NCBI GenBank assembly: GCA_036940085.1 | Contig: JALLBK010001132.1 | Coordinates: 1-13,917, forward strand | Reading direction: 5' to 3' | DNA length: 13,917 bases | DNA from: Discostella pseudostelligera | Lineage: Eukaryota > Bacillariophyta > Thalassiosirophyceae > Thalassiosirales > Thalassiosiraceae | Part shown: piece after piece, positions 1 to 7,455 of the stretch | Numbering within the stretch: position 1 is the stretch's first letter | Layout: each line of letters starts with the position of its first letter | Program-made: the position numbers and the translations under genes | Notes under the pieces: model-generated | What the model saw: the letters and a program-made list of their open reading frames with translations, nothing else | Told to the model about the DNA's origin: nothing | Databases searched by the model: none

Positions 1-1
1 G

Positions 2-130
2 GAACATTTCCTTGTCAACGTCGGCGCTGCCAGTAGGATGTGGTCTGTGTATTCATGGAATTTGACGGGGGTGGGACCAATGGCGAATATAAAGTTGGCT
101 CCAACACTGTGTCAACAAAAAGAGAGATGA
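2..130 (+). CDS. possible 3' end of a truncated forward gene
   Basis: Frame 2 is open from the window edge to a TGA at 128-130, giving about 42 residues that include NVGAASRMWSVYSWN. If real, this is the C-terminus of a protein that starts outside the window. It would converge tail-to-tail on the dehydrogenase stop at 188, a 57-base spacing like the other convergent pairs here (99 and 61 bases). The opposite strand is also open over 1-118 and follows an acceptor-like ACACAG, so the coding strand is uncertain. I do not recognise either peptide, and an open frame this short can arise by chance. Confidence 0.25.
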   Translation, partial: EHFLVNVGAASRMWSVYSWNLTGVGPMANIKLAPTLCQQKER

Positions 131-187
131 ATGAAGCGAATAGATAGTGGATAGATATCAATTATTTAGTATTGGTACTTCCATGCA

Positions 188-1322
188 TTACAATATTGAA
201 AGACGCCTTTTCTTTGAACACTCGCTCAGCGATTCTTTGTGGATACGCTCAAACACTGCACTGAAATCATGTTCCACCACATTCAATTCTGTATCTTCCC
301 GGGCTTTTTGGAACAATTGCTCCGCGACTTCCGTCACTGAATATTCGACTTTCGCCTCTCTGGCCATTTCCACAGCCAACTTCATGTCCTTGTGGGCATG
401 CTGCAGAGGAAAATTCGGCGCATGGTCCTTCGCCAGCATCTTTGGCCCTTTCAATGCAAACATTGGACATTGAACAGCACCTTGACCGATAACGTCCAAC
501 ATTGTGTTCCCATCTAATCCAACAGACTCTGCCAATGCCAAGCTCTCGCCAAATGCAGCCATCATAGTCCCCATTAACGAATTGACAACCAATTTGGCAC
601 GCGTGCCATAGCCGACTGCATTTCCGAAATAGTACATGGCCTTTCCCATTGCTTTTAGGGCGGATTGTACCGTTGCATCGTTGTAAGTAGATTCACACCC
701 AGAACAGAGGAAGATCAATTGCCCACCATGGGCAGGTGCTTTGGATCCAGAGACTGGTGCTTCAAGAAACCGACTTTATTTGATCCATCCAACAAGTTTA
801 TATGAGATTTGCAGGTATTGACAACTGAAATATATTTCGATCCGAAACACTCACCCTCCCTTAGAACTAACTTTTTCACTCATCCGTTTCATATCCGATT
901 CAGCAAGTGTTGCGCAATCAATGATCATTTTCCCATCCGAAACTCCCGCGAGAGTACCAGTCTCGCCTTCAAACACGGCAAGGCTAGCTTCTGGAGTAGA
1001 GAGCATACTGAAAATCATACTGACAAGAAAAGATACGAGCCACATTACACCACGCAATGATATGAACATTGATATATGTACGTCAACAGACCTACTTATC
1101 ATGTAGGAGTACTCACCTACAACTCTCAACAACCTCCTTCGGCGTACTCTTCACCTGGATATGTTTGTCTGGGAAACGCGCAATCAATTCGTCGCACTTC
1201 GCCGCCGTCCTATTCCACACAATCAGAGGCACATCCTCCGAACCTGCCACGCCCTCGGATAGGAGACGGCCGGTCATGCCTTCTCCCATGATCCCAAGAC
1301 CGATAAATCCGATTGGAGACAT
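188..1322 (-). CDS. glyoxylate/succinic-semialdehyde reductase-like beta-hydroxyacid dehydrogenase, three exons
   Basis: Joining 1322..1117, 1019..855 and 773..188 gives 957 bases, 318 residues and a TAA stop, close to the 290-320 usual for this family. An N-terminal Rossmann fold shows GFIGLGIMGEGM (residues 5-16) for NAD(P). The substrate-loop motif follows as DCATLAESD (103-111), then FLEAPVSGSKAPAHGG (126-141), which is typical of the GLYR branch. The catalytic Lys is K184 in GYGTRAKLVVN. The C-terminal helical domain contains GPKMLAKDHAPNFPLQHAHKD. GLYR enzymes reduce glyoxylate or succinic semialdehyde to glycolate or gamma-hydroxybutyrate with NADPH; exact substrate choice cannot be read here. 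No targeting peptide precedes the Rossmann fold, so a cytosolic enzyme is inferred. It is divergent from the PPR gene and shares its promoter region. Confidence 0.88.
774..854 (-). other. intron 2 of the dehydrogenase gene, 81 bases
   Basis: The donor is GTGAGT (854-849) after AAGGGAGG, and the acceptor ends in AATAAAG at 774. Splicing completes a Gly codon and joins SSKG-G to RFLEAPVSGS, restoring the continuous family motif. The acceptor lacks a long pyrimidine tract, but no nearby AG gives the right frame. Confidence 0.82.
1020..1116 (-). other. intron 1 of the dehydrogenase gene, 97 bases
   Basis: The donor is GTGAGT (1116-1111) after TGTAG and the acceptor is TTTTCTTGTCAG, ending at 1020. 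The phase-2 junction makes a Ser codon. A second acceptor, GATTTTCAG, ends at 1008, 12 bases downstream and in the same phase. The upstream acceptor is preferred because it keeps the SMIFSMLSTPEA strand expected in the fold. Confidence 0.85.
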
Positions 1323-1664
1323 GATCTTGAGACTAGATATTTATATGTTTGTTGTTTCCGCTGATGATAATTTGATTGGGCGTTCGGCTTTCTATGTTGG
1401 TGAAAGATTAAAGATTGGGTGCATGGTGCACGGCATCTTCTCTTCGTCTTCGATCGACCCGTATTCCCTCGTTCCCGCCAAATATCTTTCAGCACCTTTT
1501 TTGGCGGGAAAGCAACACGTGGCTGTTATTTGTCGGGAAAAACTAAATTAAAATTTGAAATTAATGTCATATATCATACGTAGGAGTTAGTAGAAACACT
1601 TTCTCGGTTTTCCTCCCGCCATTTTACCGATCGACTTCCGATTCCGACACCCGCCCGATGAACC
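1323..1664. promoter_or_regulatory. divergent promoter between the dehydrogenase and PPR genes
   Basis: This 342-base spacer separates two head-to-head start codons. It contains TTCCCGCCAAA at 1472-1482 and its mirror TTTGGCGGGAA at 1500-1510, an 11-base inverted pair matching the E2F consensus of animals and plants. A CACGTG box lies at 1516-1521. A third copy, TCCCGCCATTTT, lies at 1614-1625, 39 bases before the PPR ATG. No RNA gene or additional ORF is evident. The binding factors are inferred, not shown. Confidence 0.6.
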
Positions 1665-3686
1665 ATGATGGCGTCGGCTTCAATATCTTCCTTGACGATG
1701 TTGAGGGCAATAGGGAAGGCACGGCACCGCCTACCATCATGTTGCACCGCTCTGTCGCAACCCACTCCTCCCATATCCCATGCCTGTGCCGGTGGCGTAA
1801 TAATTAATTCCTTCCGTTGCCGCCGGTTGGAGTCTTCTTCCGGTTCCGGCATCGGCAGCAGCAGCAGCAGCAGCTGGAGTTCATCTCATGAGTCAGTAGA
1901 ATCTCCGTCTCAATTGACAATGCAGCCGCCTTCATCTACGCCACTAAATCACGACGCAGCTGTCACTCCATCAAGACGCCTGTTTCAACAGCAGATCGAG
2001 CAATGGATGACATATAATCCACGAACTGCTGCCTACAAAGCTGAGGAATCGTTGGCAAAATTGTGGGTGACACAACAAGATTTATGCTCTCAGTGGAAGG
2101 AAACTCAACACGATCCATCATCAGCATCCTCCTCTCCAACACCTACAATACTGCTAACAACTGAATCCGTTAATTTAGTACTTGAGGCATGGGTAGGTTT
2201 GGGGAATCAGATCGCTGCCGAGTGGGCTGAACGGCTGCTGCATTGGATGGAAGATGTGCATGCTTCATTAGATCAATCTTTGTTACCGTTCTTACCACAA
2301 CCAGACTATCAAAGCTATGCTATCGTCATTGATGCATGGTCTCGCGCTGCAGTACATGAAAGTACAACCTACTCTAGCACCGAAACGATCCAAACAAACA
2401 ATGAGGGAAAGGGAAACAACAAAGTGTCTCTTGCTACCAAGGCTGGATTTGAATGTGCCAAACGAGCCGAGGATGTGTTGATGCATATGCAGAGAATGCA
2501 CGAGCATCGGCTCCAATTGGCTGAAGGAGGAGGCGGTGGACAATCGGTACAATACAATTCCGAGATACAACCAGATACACGAGTATTCAATCTAGTACTG
2601 AAAGCGTGGTGCAGCATCCGTGGTGGAACAAAGGCCTCTGCCATCCGTGCCATGAGAATATAAGATCTCATGCAAGAACTATACCATTACCAATCAATGA
2701 ATGCACCCGACTGGCAGGGTATTGTTCTTTCCAAGGTACAACCGAATCTACAAACGTACAAACATGTTCTACATGCTTGGGCATTTGCCACGCACACAAT
2801 TGAGGGTCCCGATCGCGCCGAGGAGATACTGCGTCATTTGCTATCCTTATCCAAAGCGGGCAATATGGGTGTTGAAATCATGCCGGACGTGGAATGCTTT
2901 CATATTGTTATGAGATCTCATGCAGAATTGATCCGTAAAAAACGGAAATCGGATGATGGATCAGTGGATCGACCGCAGAAAGTCACGTCGCTCTTGGATT
3001 GGATGGAATTGCTTGCATTGCGCCGTATGACGTCGAAGATCCAACCTACCACGGAATCCTATCGCATTGCATTGTCGGCTTGGGCTTGGAGTCATCATGT
3101 GGTTGCTCCGAAAGAAGCGGAGAGCATCTTACTCCGAATGATCCGTGCTTGCGAATTACACATTTCTAAAGTGAGGGGCAACCCAGACTCATGGGCAGTA
3201 CGACCAGAAACGATGGACTTTAACACTGTCATCAATTGTTGCTCATTTGCTAGAAGAGTTGGTGCAGACATGAGTGATGAAGACGACGAGAGTCTCCTAG
3301 TGCGTGAATTGGCCCATCATGAACTTTTCGTCATTGCTGACGGAGTTTTCAATGCTCTCCTCGCTTCGCCGTACGTACAACCGGACAGTGCTACCTTTGC
3401 TGGTATTATCCGAGCTTGTGTGAATTTGTTACCAAATACGGCAGACAGGGATGATCGAGTTATCGAATACTTCCGATTAGCCTACCGTACTTCTCCTCCC
3501 GTCGAAACTCCACATGGTAAAATATCTTCGACGGCTTCGGAACGGATGCGAGCACCGCCGGGTGCTGGTTGCGTCGATGCAAATGTAATGAGACAATTGC
3601 GACATGCACTTCCCTCGACAGAGTCCTATATTCGTGTTCGCGAGGAATTCGAAGGGTACCGCCGTCGGAATACTGGTGAGAATTGA
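1665..3686 (+). CDS. pentatricopeptide-repeat (PPR) protein interrupted by one in-frame stop
   Basis: The reading frame from ATG 1665 to TGA 3684-3686 would encode 673 residues, but codon 333 is TAA (2661-2663). Both sides are in the same frame and both are PPR-like. Repeats include IQPDTRVFNLVLKAW (from residue 301), then VQPNLQTYKHVLHAWAF, IMPDVECFHIVMRSH, IQPTTESYRIALSAWAW, VRPETMDFNTVINCC and VQPDSATFAGIIRAC. Two less regular repeats precede them. PPR proteins bind organellar RNA in a sequence-specific way. The N-terminus is rich in Ser, Arg and Ala with few acidic residues, which fits mitochondrial targeting. The stop falls in helix B of a repeat, where the neighbouring repeats are uninterrupted, so no intron boundary is apparent. 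It may be a nonsense allele, a base-call error or a readthrough site. Use of ATG 2670 alone would give a protein without its leader. Confidence 0.82.
1855..1874 (+). repeat. CAG/AGC microsatellite in the PPR gene
   Basis: About 6.7 units of GCA. In the PPR frame they read as AGC codons and make a short poly-Ser tract between the leader and the repeats. Length variation here would change only the Ser run. Confidence 0.9.
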
Positions 3687-3785
3687 AGCATCATATCTTA
3701 AACTAGATTTACAGTATTCAACCAAATAGTAGAGGATCGCTGTGACGCTCCTTCATTCTGCTCTACTTTTGAACGAAGCTTGATA

Positions 3786-5663
3786 TTACAGCCAGAGAAC
3801 AACATTCGAAGGAACACCACCATAATTCTTCTCAAAAAACTCAAGCACTTCTTCCCGACTATAACGCAATGACCAATGCACGCATATGAATACCGTATCT
3901 GGAAAGGCGCAAATCCAAGGATGCAGTTGCGCATAATGCGTGTGGCCCTTTGCTTGTACGCTATTGTCAAACGCAGAGCTTGGCGGGCCTAAAAAGGTAA
4001 CCTCATGAATGATATATTTGTAGACAGGACATATTTCTTTCCATCTTTCACGGAGGAGAGTTATTTGCGTATCTCCGGTGTAGAACAAAATGCCTTCGTC
4101 GTAATATTCGGTGATTGTAATCTCGTCGCCACCTTCACTCCTTTTCGTTCGAAGTATCGCCCCTAATTCCGTTTTACTCAAACCTTGATATTCCTCCTTC
4201 AGACGTTGCTTCTGTCGGAAGATTCCGTATGAGTTGGCTGGTACTCCCTCTTTGTGGGGTGCCGATATTACCTTCACACCAATGGGAGTGGGACTTCCTG
4301 TATATTTATCTTTTGGCAACATGATTCTTGCTCCATCAGTTGTACCGACAACATTGAAACCGCCAAGAGCATCCAGTGTTTGTTCCTCGGTCTGATTCTC
4401 ATCACCATAATTGAGCTGAGCCTCCGAAACCAAAAAGTTATGTACAAGTTTCTTAATCGGTTCGGGAACAATCAGCAGTGCATCATGGCTTGCGTGGACG
4501 GGCAAGGCACCAATATGATCTCGATGCCCATGTGTTAACAGCACTGTTCTGGGTGACAATGATGAAACATGCAAGCCTGCATCAAGTGCGATCCCTAATT
4601 CCGGTATGAAATATGCTGATGCATCAGCTGATCGACCTAAGCCAATGAGAGACAGTGTATTGGATTCGTCCTTCTTCTTCCTATTTGACAATCCCTCGCC
4701 GTCTTCCAAAATCACTCTGCGTAAAGTGTGATCATCCCCAGGAACACCCATATTCCACAAAGCACTTTTTTCTGCAGCTTCAGAAGCAATTGCACGTTCT
4801 CGAGGTGGCAATAATTGCAATGAGCCAGCCAATGCTCGAAGATGCTGTGGAAATTGTCCGCTATGCACTCGATGTTTTGATGTTTTGCCGGAAGTTTGTG
4901 TGTCACCTTCATCAACTCCAGAAGTCGTTCCAAAGTTCGCCTCAAATACCGTCTCGAACAGTTGCGCCAATTCTTGTAAATTGATCTTTCCATCCCCATC
5001 AGCATCAGCCATCAATAGCAATTTCCTCGCAACACGTTGGATTGTATTCCCAGCTTCATCGTCTGCGAGTACTCGTCTTGCATGTGCTTGTGCCGCTTTG
5101 ATTTCCTTATCGTCGTCCCCATCGCCAGATTTTTCTTTGGATAGTTCCAGCACCATTTTTCGTGCTAAATCAGCAAACAATGTTCTGGCTTCATCTACAC
5201 TCAATGTCCCACTTTCACAAACATCATATGCTTGGAATACTTGAGTGACAATGTGTTTTTTCAGTGCTGCACCGCCGGCGAGGGAGGAGGCGGCATCTTC
5301 ATCTCCCGAAAGTAAGGCAAGCGTAGTCGATGCCAAAGATTGCAGTGCTTGTTGTATTTGGGGGGAGCTAGCGGGGGTGGTGGGTGTACTCAGCTCTCGA
5401 TTTATCGGCGGGGTAGTAGTATCGAGGTTGGTGGATCCATGAAGCGCATGAGTTGTGATAGAAGAACTTTGCCACGGTCGCGGCGGCTGTGAAAATCCCA
5501 ATACCGCCAGAGAACAAGACAAAAATGCCAATACTAGCCAATACAGGAGGAAGTGAACACCAAGCATGGAGAGACTGGATGATATTGATACACCGATAGA
5601 TAGGGTCGTCGTCGTCGTCGTCGTCGTCCAACAATTGTTTGATTTGGTTGCAGCATACATCAT
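3786..5663 (-). CDS. EF-hand plus metallo-beta-lactamase, tRNase Z-like hydrolase
   Basis: The ORF encodes 625 residues. Residues 33-56 (MLGVHFLLYWLVLAFLSC onward) form a signal peptide ending AVLG followed by F57, the aromatic +1 residue seen in diatom plastid presequences. A calcium-binding pair follows: a degenerate loop at 147-158 and a canonical one, DADGDGKINLQE, at 220-231. The hydrolase core has THGHRDH (377-383) supplying metal ligands H378, H380, D382 and H383, with further ligands likely at H470 and D531 in GDT. VHWSLRY (595-601) matches the late HxSxRY motif of tRNase Z, which cuts tRNA precursors at the 3' end. That substrate is inferred from the motif only. M33 may be the true start: M1-S32 is mostly a repeat-encoded Thr run, and GTAAGAG near 5676 with ATCCAG near 5576 could bound a 5'UTR intron. 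It is convergent with the PPR gene (99 bases). Confidence 0.85.
   Translation of the reverse strand: MMYAATKSNNCWTTTTTTTTLSIGVSISSSLSMLGVHFLLYWLVLAFLSCSLAVLGFSQPPRPWQSSSITTHALHGSTNLDTTTPPINRELSTPTTPASSPQIQQALQSLASTTLALLSGDEDAASSLAGGAALKKHIVTQVFQAYDVCESGTLSVDEARTLFADLARKMVLELSKEKSGDGDDDKEIKAAQAHARRVLADDEAGNTIQRVARKLLLMADADGDGKINLQELAQLFETVFEANFGTTSGVDEGDTQTSGKTSKHRVHSGQFPQHLRALAGSLQLLPPRERAIASEAAEKSALWNMGVPGDDHTLRRVILEDGEGLSNRKKKDESNTLSLIGLGRSADASAYFIPELGIALDAGLHVSSLSPRTVLLTHGHRDHIGALPVHASHDALLIVPEPIKKLVHNFLVSEAQLNYGDENQTEEQTLDALGGFNVVGTTDGARIMLPKDKYTGSPTPIGVKVISAPHKEGVPANSYGIFRQKQRLKEEYQGLSKTELGAILRTKRSEGGDEITITEYYDEGILFYTGDTQITLLRERWKEICPVYKYIIHEVTFLGPPSSAFDNSVQAKGHTHYAQLHPWICAFPDTVFICVHWSLRYSREEVLEFFEKNYGGVPSNVVLWL
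5605..5628 (+). repeat. (GTC)8 microsatellite
   Basis: Eight GTC units on the forward strand. Read on the reverse strand they encode eight consecutive Thr in the extreme N-terminus of the metallo-beta-lactamase ORF, or lie in its 5'UTR if M33 is the start. Confidence 0.95.
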
Positions 5664-5961
5664 ACATACTCTTACATAGGAGTATCATGCAGCAGCAAGC
5701 AAGCTTGTTGTTCGCTCTATCTTGTATTGTTGTTGTTGTTGTTGTTGTTGTTGCAGCGAGCTTGAGCGCTTGCATATCTCCCGCCAAAATTTTCGACAGT
5801 TCCACGTGTTGTGAGCGTTACCCCATCGTTCTTTTATGTCATTCTGGAGTTTGTCGCCCTCCCTTTAATTGTCTCTCCCAACCCTTAACTTTCCATGAAT
5901 AAATACATCAATTTCTTCTCTATATTCGTTACTTATGTACGATGTTGTGTTGGTCTCTCTA
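5664..5961. promoter_or_regulatory. spacer: promoter of the tRNase Z-like gene and 3' flank of the aldo-keto reductase
   Basis: Both flanking genes run on the reverse strand. The promoter half has TCCCGCCAAAAT at 5779-5790 and CACGTG at 5803-5808, placed about 115-145 bases upstream of the first ATG. A TTG microsatellite lies between these motifs and the start. The part nearer 5961 should be the 3'UTR of the reductase; no clear poly(A) signal is visible. Confidence 0.5.
5727..5753 (+). repeat. (TTG)9 microsatellite
   Basis: Nine perfect TTG units, equivalent to CAA on the transcribed strand of the downstream reverse-strand gene. It probably lies in the 5'UTR or just upstream. It is the second trinucleotide repeat within 150 bases. 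Confidence 0.95.
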
Positions 5962-7056
5962 TTATTGCACCCCTAGCACCGAACTCAAAGTCTCCATCTC
6001 TGCCGTACTCAACACCTCTTCCCCCCGTTGCAATCGCATCATTACCTCCACATCTTCATCCATATGATTGACATCCTTCGTTCCTGATAGTGGGGTATGA
6101 CCCAACGTCATCATGTATGCGTACATTAATGTTTGTGGGGTTAATTTCTTTGCATGGGCCATAGCCTTCCACTCGTCCGATGCCAATGCTACCCTATTCG
6201 CCGATAATGTCCAAAAGGATTGATATTGCACATCCAATTCGTCGCATAGACGTCGTAATTCACTGTCAAAATTGGACTTTTGGTAGAATCGATTTTGCAG
6301 TACTCTCGGTTTGACTTTGGCTTCTTGATAAATAGTCTTAAAATCCTCCACACTGTAGCAATTCGAAATTCCAAGATTCCGTACCTTCCCCGCCTCGATA
6401 CTTTCTTCCATTACTTTCCATACCTTGAGTGTTTCATGCATGGTTGGCATGGGTGAATGAAGCAATAATGTATCAATGTAGGTGGTTTGTAAATTCCGTA
6501 GGGAGGCATGTACACTCTGCCTCACTTGGTTTTCCAATTTCGCATCATGAATGTAGGGTGTATTATGTGGGTCTTGTCCTTGAAGCGATGTGAATTTCGT
6601 TTGTAAATAAATATCTTCTCGAGTAAGTCCAAGTTTTTCAATGGCCACCTTCCATCCGTATCCAACGCCTGGTTCGTCGTAGTGTTTGGGTTGACAGGCG
6701 GTATCGATATATCGGAACCCAGCATGGAGTGCATCGTAGACCAAGTCGGCGGTGTCATCTTTCTTCCATGCTGTGCCGTAGATTATATGTGGCTGTTCTG
6801 GCATGGATTGCATATTCACCGGGGTGAGGGGAACTCTGACATTTATATTCTCTTCATCAATGACCGACGACGAATCGGATTTAATGCCCACCTGTGACGA
6901 CGGTGAGGGCAAGGTGGAGCTGTCTCTGCCGAGAAATTTGATAGCAATCCATCCACCACCAAATGCGATCGCTGACACAAAGAAGACGACGAAGACATCG
7001 CAATGTCGATTGTGACGATGCTTCCTACTGCTCTTGGCGACGGCAGGGACGACCAT
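5962..7056 (-). CDS. membrane-anchored aldo-keto reductase
   Basis: The 364-residue ORF is intronless, with a TAA stop. A basic cytosolic-looking leader (SRKHRHNRH) precedes one membrane segment at about residues 21-43, then a Ser-rich linker. The (beta/alpha)8 aldo-keto reductase domain spans about 88-345. Catalytic residues appear as D118 in FRYIDTA, Y126 in HYDEPGVG, K154 in LQTKF and H200 in LLLHSP. LGISNCYS (228-235) and SGTKDVNHMDED (324-335) match the substrate and NADPH-binding loops. These enzymes reduce aldehydes and ketones with NADPH; the substrate is not predictable. Most family members are soluble and about 300-330 residues, so the N-terminal anchor is an addition and suggests a membrane location such as the ER. 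The gene is divergent from eIF5B. Confidence 0.88.
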   Translation of the reverse strand: MVVPAVAKSSRKHRHNRHCDVFVVFFVSAIAFGGGWIAIKFLGRDSSTLPSPSSQVGIKSDSSSVIDEENINVRVPLTPVNMQSMPEQPHIIYGTAWKKDDTADLVYDALHAGFRYIDTACQPKHYDEPGVGYGWKVAIEKLGLTREDIYLQTKFTSLQGQDPHNTPYIHDAKLENQVRQSVHASLRNLQTTYIDTLLLHSPMPTMHETLKVWKVMEESIEAGKVRNLGISNCYSVEDFKTIYQEAKVKPRVLQNRFYQKSNFDSELRRLCDELDVQYQSFWTLSANRVALASDEWKAMAHAKKLTPQTLMYAYMMTLGHTPLSGTKDVNHMDEDVEVMMRLQRGEEVLSTAEMETLSSVLGVQ

Positions 7057-7105
7057 GGTTCATGCAGAATTTTTTGTGGGCGAGCGAGGCGAAGGACATA
7101 GTCAT

Positions 7106-7209
7106 TGCACGATAAGTGAGACTTTTCGTAGATGAGACTTTCTAGTAAATGAGAACCAGTAAGTGAGACTACCAAGCAAAAGTGCACCAGTGGTCTCACT
7201 TATCGTGCA
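7106..7209. repeat. 104-base element with 17-base perfect terminal inverted repeats
   Basis: TGCACGATAAGTGAGAC at 7106-7122 is perfectly complementary to 7193-7209. The interior carries spaced copies of RTGAGAM at 7116, 7132, 7149 and 7163, spaced 14-17 bases. No clear target-site duplication flanks it and there is no coding capacity. It could be a small hairpin transposon remnant (MITE-like) or a repeated binding-site cluster. Confidence 0.7.
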
Positions 7210-7218
7210 GATAGATTT

Positions 7219-7266
7219 GGCGGAAGACATAATGACTCGTAGTAATGGCGGGAGACATAATGACTC
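7219..7266 (+). repeat. pair of 20-base direct repeats with GGCGG and ATGACTC
   Basis: GGCGGAAGACATAATGACTC (7219-7238) recurs at 7247-7266 with one mismatch (GGCGGGAG), a period of 28 bases. Each copy joins an E2F-like GGCGG core to ATGACTC, which resembles an AP-1/bZIP half palindrome. A looser relative, GACATAGTCATT, lies at 7095-7106. Confidence 0.75.
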
Positions 7267-7455
7267 TCGACAATGACTTACACGTGGCATGAATTATTTG
7301 GCGTAAGGAAAGGTATCGTCTGGCTGACGTCACCTCAAAAATGGCGCGAGAGTGCGTAGGCGCCACTTCTTCCACATGGCACCTTTGCCATCACACATTC
7401 CATTCATCAATTCCACCAAAATCAACACTCCTAGGTTGTCACCAACTCCCAAACC

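Larger units (their letters stand above)
7057..7455. promoter_or_regulatory. divergent promoter between the aldo-keto reductase and eIF5B
   Basis: A 399-base head-to-head spacer. From left to right it holds a 104-base inverted-repeat element, two 20-base direct repeats, CACGTG at 7281-7286, the CRE-type palindrome TGACGTCA at 7325-7332 and AAAATGGCGCGA at 7337-7348. CRE-type palindromes are bZIP targets, and TGACGT is also the core bound by aureochromes, the blue-light bZIP factors of stramenopiles. Which gene each element serves cannot be told from sequence. Confidence 0.6.

Noticed and set aside
2647..2674. A tiny intron removing the PPR stop codon
   Set aside because: The available GT and AG pairs give introns of about 28-50 bases with poor donors and delete conserved repeat helix sequence.
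2663..2924. AGATCTCATGCA present at 2663-2674 and again at 2913-2924 in the PPR gene, once directly after the stop
   Set aside because: A shared 12-mer in repetitive coding sequence with no further similarity; likely chance or repeat homology, and it does not explain the stop.
5368..5805. Reverse-strand frame of 145 codons with poly-Thr, overlapping the tRNase Z-like gene
   Set aside because: It is an alternative frame over the two microsatellites; its second half overlaps the well-supported gene in another frame.
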